From assembly GCA_046052145.1 (NCBI GenBank), contig JBJOMW010000012.1, positions 54,771-118,770 of the forward strand: a stretch of DNA of 64,000 bases. The letters run 5' to 3'. Below the pieces are notes generated by a model, which saw only the letters and a program-made list of their open reading frames with translations, ran no database searches and had not been told where the DNA came from. Positions 60,201 through 64,000 of the stretch are shown here, in pieces. This stretch comes from Falsiroseomonas sp046052145. GTDB lineage: Bacteria; Pseudomonadota; Alphaproteobacteria; Acetobacterales; Acetobacteraceae. A program made the translations under genes and the position numbers. How positions within the stretch are numbered: position 1 is the first letter of the stretch; every line of letters begins with the position of its first letter.

Positions 60201-63200
60201 TTTGGTGCCGCCGCCAACGGCAGCACGATCAGAAACATCGGCCTTGTCGGCGGATCGGTCACGGGCACCAACAGTGTCGGCGGGCTGGTCGGCGACAGCA
60301 ACGCCACGATCATCCAGGCCTACGCCACCGGCGCCTTGGCGGGCGTTGACATTGTGGGCGGGCTGGTGGGCTTCAACCGTGGCACGATCACGCAATCCTA
60401 CACCACGGGAGCCGTGGCAGGCCGTGACCTCACTGGGGGGCTCGTCGGCGTCAACGAAGGCATGATCACAGAATCCCATGCCACCGGCGCCGCGTCGGGC
60501 CGTGATGCCGTTGGCGGCCTGCTGGGCTGGAACCAGAACACAGGCAGTCTCACGGAGTCTTTCGCAGTTGGCGCCGTCGCAGGCACAAACAACATCGGCG
60601 GGCTTGCCGGTTTCAACCGAGGCACGATCGCCCAGGCCTACGCGACGGGCCCGGCGGTCGGCAACTCGTCCGTCGGGGGGCTCGTCGGCAACGCCGCCAC
60701 CGGCACAATCACCAACACATACGCAACCGGCGCGGCCACGGGTCGCGGTGCCGTTGGCGGGCTGGTCGGCACGCACGACGGCGGCACGATCACGCGGGCC
60801 TACGCCACCGGCGCCGTGACGGGCATCGGCAGCTCGAGCAACCTGGGCGGGCTGGTCGGCCTGAACATTAGCGGCGCAATCATCCAAGCCTACGCCACTG
60901 GCAATATCCAGGGAAGCACGGCCGTTGGCGGGCTGGTCGGCACCAATACCAGTGGCACGATCACCGCCTCCTTCTGGGATACGCAGACCACCGGTCGCAC
61001 AGTTGGCGTCGGTTCCGGCTCAGCCTTGGGCGCAACTGGCCTGACCACGGCGCAGGCGCGGAGCCAGGCGAGCTACACCGGCTGGAACTTCACGACGGAC
61101 TGGTTCCAGGCCGGCGATATGCGCCCCATAGGCCAGTGGGAAGCCGCGCAGCCTGGCACGGATGGCGTGCGCGTCATCCGCAACCTGAACCAGTTGCAGC
61201 TGATGGAGACGAACCTCAGCGCCAGCTATCGCCTCGGCACCGATATCAACGCCGCGCCCACCAACGCGACAGCGAACAGCCCCGGCATCTGGGGCGCCGG
61301 CGGCTTCGTGCCGCTTGGGGCGAACGTTGGCGCAAGCTTCACCGGCAGCCTGGACGGGGCGGGGCGCGTCATCACCGGGCTGACCATCAACCGACCGACG
61401 CAGGACGCGGTCGGGCTGTTCAGTGCCATCGGCGCAGGCAGTTCCATCAGCAATATCGGTCTGATGGGTGGATCTGTGCGAGGATGGAATAACGTGGGCG
61501 GGCTGGTTGGGAGCAGTAACGGTACGATCACGCAAGCCTACGCCACCGGCGCAGTGACGGGCGAGAGTTGGGTAGGCGGGCTGGTCGGCACCGCCTATTA
61601 CGGCAACACCATCACGCAGTCCTACGCCACCGGTGCCGTGACAGGCCTTGGGGACGTGGGCGGGCTGGTCGGCTTCAACGAAGGCCTGATCGCGCAGGCC
61701 TATGCCACCGGCGCCGTGACAGCCACAGGTGCTTACGGCTACGTCGGCGGGCTGGTTGGGATCAGTACCGGCACGATCACGCAGGCCTACGCCACGGGCA
61801 CGGTGACGGGCCGCGACTTCGTCGGCAGTCTTGCTGGCTACAACGAGGGCACGCTCACGCAGACCTATGCCACCGGCGCCGTGACGGTCACCGGACCAAC
61901 CGCCAATGTCGGCGGGTTGGTTGGCGAGAATTACAGCGCGATCATCAGTAGCTCCTTCTGGGATACGCAGACCACCGGGCGCAGCATTGGCGTCGGTTCT
62001 GGCTCCGCCGATGGCGCCTTTGGCCGCACCACTGCTGAGATGCAGGACATCGCCACCTTCCGCTCGACCTATGCTGGGTGGGATTTCGACACGGTGTGGT
62101 CTCCGCCCAACCAGGTCGGGCAGAATAACGGCGCCACCACGGCCTTCTACCCGCAGCTCTACAGTCTTTCGAACGTCGTGGCTGTCTTCGTCCATGACGC
62201 CAGCCGCCGCTATGGCGACGCCAACCCGACCCTAGCCCCGCCCACCTATCGGGGGCTGCGCGTCGGCGACACGATCGGCACGCCCGCGACGCTCAGCAAC
62301 CCGACAACTGCGACGAGCAACGTCGGCACCCACGCGCTCACCGCCAGCGGAACGGCGGTGACCAGCTCGGCCGGCCGGACCTACCGCATGGTCCATGTCC
62401 CCGGCACGCTGACGATCACACCACGGCCCGTCACACTCGCCAGCAGCCGCACCTATGACGGCTCGACCAGCATCGCGGCTGCGGCGCTGAGCGTCGCCAA
62501 TCTGGTCGGTACAGACACGCTCAGCCTGACCGGCGCGGGCAGCGTGGCGAGCCCACATGTGAGCGCAGGGGCGCAGGCGCTCACCTTCGGCACGCTGGTG
62601 CTCGGCGGAGCCAGCGCAGCCAACTACACCCTCACCGGCGGCAGCGGCACCGCGACCATCACGCCACGGCCCGTCACCCTCACCGGCACCCGCGTCTATG
62701 ATGGCGGCACGAGTGTCGCTGGCGCGGTGCTCAGCGTGACCAACCTGGTCGGCTCCGACACGCTTAGCCTGACCGGCGCAGGCTCCGTCGCCAGCCCGCA
62801 TGTCGCCGCGGGCGCGCAGGCGCTGACCCTCACGGGCCTCACCCTCGGCGGAGCGAGCGCCGGCAACTACACGCTGGTGGGCGGCAGCGGCTCCGCCACC
62901 ATCACCGCACGCCCGCTCACCGTCACCGCCGATGCGCAGAGCCGCGTCTATGGCGACGCCAATCCGGCGCTGACCTACCAGCTCGGCGGCCAGGGCCTCG
63001 TCGCCGGCGACACCCTCTCCGGCGCGCTTGCCTCCGCCGCAACCACAGCCAGCCCTGTCGGGCCCTACGCCATCTCCCTCGGCGACCTCGCCGCAGGCAG
63101 CAACTACGCCCTGACCTTCGTCCCCAACACGCTCTCCATCACGCCACGGCCCGTCACCCTCACAGGCAGCCGCGTCTATGATGGCAGCACGAGTGTCGCT

Positions 63201-64000
63201 GGCGCGGTGCTCAGCGTGACCAACCTGGTCGGTACCGACACGCTCAGCCTGACCGGCACGGGCTCCGTCGCCAGCCCGCATGTCGCCGCGGGCGCGCAGG
63301 CGCTCACCTTTGGGACGCTGGCGCTCGGTGGCGCCAGCGCCGGCAACTACACCCTCACCGGTGGCAGCGGCACCGCGACCATCACCGCACGCCCGCTCAC
63401 CGTCACCGCCGATGCGCAGAGCCGCGTCTATGGCGATGCCAACCCGGCGCTCACCTTCCAGCTCGGCGGCCAGGGCCTTGTCACCGGCGACACCCTCTCC
63501 GGCGCGCTTGCCTCCACCGCGACCACAGCCAGCCCTGTCGGACCCTACGCCATCTCCCTCGGCGACCTCGCCGCAGGCAGCAACTACGCCCTGACCTTCG
63601 TCCCCAACACGCTCTCCATCACGCCACGGCCCGTCACCCTCACCGGCAGCCGCGTCTATGATGGCGGCACGAGTGTCGCTGGCGCGGTGCTCAGCGTGAC
63701 CAACCTCGTCGGTAGCGACACGCTCAGCCTCTCCGGCGCAGGAACCGTCGCCAGCCCCCATGTCGCCGCGGGCGCGCAGGCGCTGACCGTCACGGGCCTC
63801 ACCCTCGGCGGCGCGAGCGCCGGCAACTACACCCTCACCGGCGGCGGCGGCTCCGCCACCATCACCGCACGCGCGCTCACCGTCACCGCCGATGCGCAGA
63901 GCCGCGTCTATGGCGATGCCAACCCGGCGCTCACCTTCCAGCTCGGCGGCCAGGGCCTTGTCACCGGCGACACCCTCTCCGGCGCGCTTGCCTCCACCGC
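54291..64000 (+). CDS. Giant two-partner-secretion exoprotein, filamentous-haemagglutinin-like (3' end outside window)
   Basis: The frame is open from 54168 to the right edge: at least 3,236 codons from the chosen GTG. A signal (RLAALLACTALVAPGFALA) leads to a TPS secretion domain at about residues 22-135 with SFNIGQGASVTVQN and LYLVNPQGVVIG, the NPxG-type motif recognised by the TpsB pore. A beta-helix region follows to about 510 and ends at VLFDPKN. Then come about ten 58-residue repeats (56082-57830), more beta-helix, GLUG blocks (about 59080-62030), and YDG/MBG repeats from 62418. There is no ATG at the start; GTG 54291 or TTG 54168 must serve. It is probably a surface adhesin or biofilm protein. 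No TpsB gene is in view. Confidence 0.88.
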   Translation, partial: MRRLAALLACTALVAPGFALANAPALPQGGQFVAGQGNIGAASGNALTVTQTSARGIIDWRSFNIGQGASVTVQNGAGATLNRVTGGDLSQILGSLRATGSLYLVNPQGVVIGSSGVVVTGGRFVASSLDIANDAFMAGGTLVFRGSTENAEVRNLGSISSTGGDVILISRSVRNEGTITAPRGTAALAAGTEVLLREGPEGHRGLVRVSGASGDVTNAGRIEAAQAELRAAGGNIYALAGNTQGLIRATGTETRQGRVWLSAGAGSSSGNVVTEGRIEARNADGTGGQVTVRAGNAVSNTGTIAADGSSGGAVRVRAARVLQQGTISARGTSGAGGTITHRVTASYTDTSRAVTTADGATNSGAVRIEAEGAGATVFASGQVSATGESGVGGTVHLLGESIALMAAQVDASGASGGGVIRIGGGFQGGEGLAQAREVAINAATTIRVDATQNGHGGDAVVWSTERTRFYGTMTARGGTLGGDGGLVEISSTGELIHRGHADAAAPNGRAGSVLFDPKNIIVSNRSPSASITVAAFEIAAPWTSAGFGAATPVVLSNGNIVIANPSDSLMASNSGAVFLFNGTTGALISTLHGERFFDQVGANVTPLTNGNFVVTSPDWSNGDWTTGARYAGAATWASGTSGFIAPGPVSIANSLVGKRNDRVGTSVTALTNGNYVVLSRNFDNNGTTPLAGAATWGSGQTGVTGLVSSANSLVGSLQGRPLDSVLALANGNYLVRNPQFFYSTIDNAGAVTWGNGTTGSTGTVGLANSFVGSQSDNRVGEFVTALSNGHYVVATPGWTNGAATSAGAVTWLDGTAARTGSVSAANSLVGTTANDRVGEFVTALSNGSYVVHGPSWTNGGATSAGAATWVNGTTGLVGAVSVANSLVGTTANDRVGQIVTPLSSGTYLVQSPHWTNGAAASAGAVTWVNGSNGPVGAVSASNSLVGTQAGDQVGQSVTRLSNDNYVVLSPTWRNGSAAAVGAASWGSGASAIIGTVSSANSLVGQSAGDLTDAFVRVLSNGHFVLASPNWDNGAVANAGAVTWGNGATGSTTGTIGTNNSLVGTTTNDRVGSNLTALTNGHYVVGSPGWTNGGATSVGAATWVNGTAARTGTVSVANSLVGTTANDRVGNVITALADGSYVVRSRFWTNGSLARAGAVTWGSGTTGVTGAVSINNSFLGTVAALEFGAVGAANATTNHFILGQSSGAQGARYYALTGGDPLVLTSAYGQVPFASITISAAQLATALATGTAVTLQANNDITVATAISVAGTSGGALTLRAGRSILLNANITTGNGALTLIANDLAASGVVAAQRDTGSASITMATGTAIEAGSGDVTLRLLDGAGRDADRRAVGSISLGRVATTGTLTIDSQGAVGQATTGSAALSAGRLLIQGPGQVSLTNSANSIGTLAASMTGALDLRSAGALTIGSIGPIAGITAQSVNISSTGALTLAASVAASGTANPLLMLSSQTSNIAVTAPQSWANSTTLTLQAAGGINLNATITAPEGGLALQAGGTISATGAITIGRFELLSGTWVQNATTLAGLSAGDFRLTGGTFLRAAGGAGTSGNPWLLTDIFGVQGMATRRSEHYRLANDIAAAGTASWNNGAGFQPVGNSITPFTGSLNGVGFVINGLTINRPTQTEIGLFGATASGSTISNVGLVGGSVTGAGTVGGLAGSNSGTITQAFGTGTVTGGGNSLGGLVGSNSGTISQAYATGAVTGTGSAAAVGGLVGRSFASGTISQAYATGPVSGASNVGGLVGWNSSAITRAYATGNVTGGSNRGGLVGFTDGTITESYASGAVSINGGGLAGHNVGTITRSVWDTDTTGRSVAQGGTLDNTAGLTTAEARTQTPYTNRGWNFTTDWFQAGDMRPIGRWEAAQPGTDSVRVIRNLNQLQLMATNLGGSYRLGNDIDAAPTNAAASSPGIWGAAGFVPVGIAAARFTGSLDGAGRVITGLTINRPTQNGVGLFGAAANGSTIRNIGLVGGSVTGTNSVGGLVGDSNATIIQAYATGALAGVDIVGGLVGFNRGTITQSYTTGAVAGRDLTGGLVGVNEGMITESHATGAASGRDAVGGLLGWNQNTGSLTESFAVGAVAGTNNIGGLAGFNRGTIAQAYATGPAVGNSSVGGLVGNAATGTITNTYATGAATGRGAVGGLVGTHDGGTITRAYATGAVTGIGSSSNLGGLVGLNISGAIIQAYATGNIQGSTAVGGLVGTNTSGTITASFWDTQTTGRTVGVGSGSALGATGLTTAQARSQASYTGWNFTTDWFQAGDMRPIGQWEAAQPGTDGVRVIRNLNQLQLMETNLSASYRLGTDINAAPTNATANSPGIWGAGGFVPLGANVGASFTGSLDGAGRVITGLTINRPTQDAVGLFSAIGAGSSISNIGLMGGSVRGWNNVGGLVGSSNGTITQAYATGAVTGESWVGGLVGTAYYGNTITQSYATGAVTGLGDVGGLVGFNEGLIAQAYATGAVTATGAYGYVGGLVGISTGTITQAYATGTVTGRDFVGSLAGYNEGTLTQTYATGAVTVTGPTANVGGLVGENYSAIISSSFWDTQTTGRSIGVGSGSADGAFGRTTAEMQDIATFRSTYAGWDFDTVWSPPNQVGQNNGATTAFYPQLYSLSNVVAVFVHDASRRYGDANPTLAPPTYRGLRVGDTIGTPATLSNPTTATSNVGTHALTASGTAVTSSAGRTYRMVHVPGTLTITPRPVTLASSRTYDGSTSIAAAALSVANLVGTDTLSLTGAGSVASPHVSAGAQALTFGTLVLGGASAANYTLTGGSGTATITPRPVTLTGTRVYDGGTSVAGAVLSVTNLVGSDTLSLTGAGSVASPHVAAGAQALTLTGLTLGGASAGNYTLVGGSGSATITARPLTVTADAQSRVYGDANPALTYQLGGQGLVAGDTLSGALASAATTASPVGPYAISLGDLAAGSNYALTFVPNTLSITPRPVTLTGSRVYDGSTSVAGAVLSVTNLVGTDTLSLTGTGSVASPHVAAGAQALTFGTLALGGASAGNYTLTGGSGTATITARPLTVTADAQSRVYGDANPALTFQLGGQGLVTGDTLSGALASTATTASPVGPYAISLGDLAAGSNYALTFVPNTLSITPRPVTLTGSRVYDGGTSVAGAVLSVTNLVGSDTLSLSGAGTVASPHVAAGAQALTVTGLTLGGASAGNYTLTGGGGSATITARALTVTADAQSRVYGDANPALTFQLGGQGLVTGDTLSGALAST
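56082..57830 (+). repeat. About ten tandem 58-residue repeats in the exoprotein
   Basis: Each 174-base unit follows the pattern NSLVGTTANDRVG..VTALSNG, then YVV.SP.WTNG, then AGAVTW.NGTTG..G.VS. The copies differ by many substitutions, so they are old or selected to vary. I believe repeats like these are known in other haemagglutinin-type proteins (possibly the DUF5650 family, not checked). The alternating pattern suggests short beta-strands stacked in a solenoid or propeller. Confidence 0.8.
59080..62030 (+). repeat. Three blocks of GLUG repeats, two of them duplicated modules
   Basis: About two dozen copies of the GLUG motif (pattern VGGLVGxNxGTITQAYATGxVTG) lie in three blocks, and each block closes with a SFWDTQTTGRS-like segment (VWDTDTTGRS in the first). 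Blocks two and three start with the same module (NFTTDWFQAGDMRPIG ... RVIRNLNQLQLM ... YRLGxDIxAAPTN) at 59871 and 61086, exactly 1,215 bases or 405 codons apart. This is a tandem duplication of a whole module. Confidence 0.82.
62661..64000 (+). repeat. 480-bp tandem repeats encoding paired YDG and MBG domains
   Basis: The string acgccacggcccgtcaccct starts at 62661, 63141 and 63621, so the unit is exactly 480 bases (160 codons). Each encodes a YDG domain (RVYDGGTSVAGAVLSVTNLV...) and an MBG domain (SRVYGDANPALT...GDTLSGALAS). Bases 63394-63520 are identical to 63874-64000 (127 of 127), which means recent copying or homogenisation. A diverged YDG copy precedes the array at 62418. The array runs off the window. 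Confidence 0.9.

Noticed and set aside
59517..63761. Several repetitive minus-strand frames opposite the GLUG and MBG regions
   Set aside because: They mirror the repeats of the real gene and begin without ribosome sites.
59080..64000. CRISPR array or phage-like repeats
   Set aside because: The repeats are in frame, long, protein-coding and without spacers of constant size.

Overview
The window is very GC-rich, densely coded DNA from what looks like an environmental alphaproteobacterium. The GC level, the codon use and the many stand-alone TctC/Bug solute-binding proteins suggest Acetobacteraceae (Roseomonas-like). That placement is inference: there is no rRNA or other marker here. I see no tRNA, rRNA, CRISPR array, insertion sequence or phage gene.

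The first 51 kb is catabolic and transport DNA made of short operons, often divergent or convergent with hairpins between them. From 1 to 9.2 kb: a cut TctC protein, an NMT1/SsuA-type binding protein, a metal-dependent amidohydrolase, a PhnD-type binding protein, a degenerate HD protein, a second TctC, a two-domain cold-shock protein, and a D-amino-acid-dehydrogenase-like oxidase coupled to an AtzH-like gene. From 9.4 to 12.8 kb: a secreted M35-type metalloprotease, copC-copD behind a CueR-type promoter, and a GH1 hydrolase. From 12.8 to 18.7 kb: an 8-oxoguanine-deaminase-like enzyme, an FAD monooxygenase, a TctC, and an atzG-atzE-atzH operon. From 18.9 to 22.3 kb: katG divergent from oxyR, with an OxyR-like site between them.

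From 22.3 to 43.7 kb carboxylate and keto-acid enzymes dominate. There is an IclR/TPP-enzyme/luciferase-like operon divergent from a TctC, two RraA-like aldolases, an aldo/keto reductase, a DUF1800-DUF1501 pair, a PrpD protein and a second TPP enzyme. Two convergent modules each pair a TctC with a class II aldolase, one adding a LigI-like amidohydrolase and the other an RraA/LigK-like protein. A tartrate/isopropylmalate-type dehydrogenase lies divergent from a GntR regulator. From 43.7 to 51.2 kb come an MFS transporter, an AraC regulator, a TctC, and a CoA-transferase/acyl-CoA-dehydrogenase/PrpD operon. Eight TctC proteins lie in 47 kb, yet no TctA or TctB membrane subunit is present, so any membrane partner must be encoded elsewhere.

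From 51.4 kb to the right edge the DNA encodes surface proteins. The first is a von Willebrand A (DUF1194-like) domain fused to an autotransporter barrel. The second is a giant two-partner-secretion exoprotein (at least 3,236 codons, still open at base 64000) with a secretion domain, about ten 58-residue repeats, blocks of GLUG repeats and 480-bp YDG/MBG repeats. Its TpsB transporter is not in view. The best candidates for uncharacterised biology are this surface locus, the AtzGEH operon with its second AtzH beside an amino-acid oxidase, and the mirrored aldolase modules.
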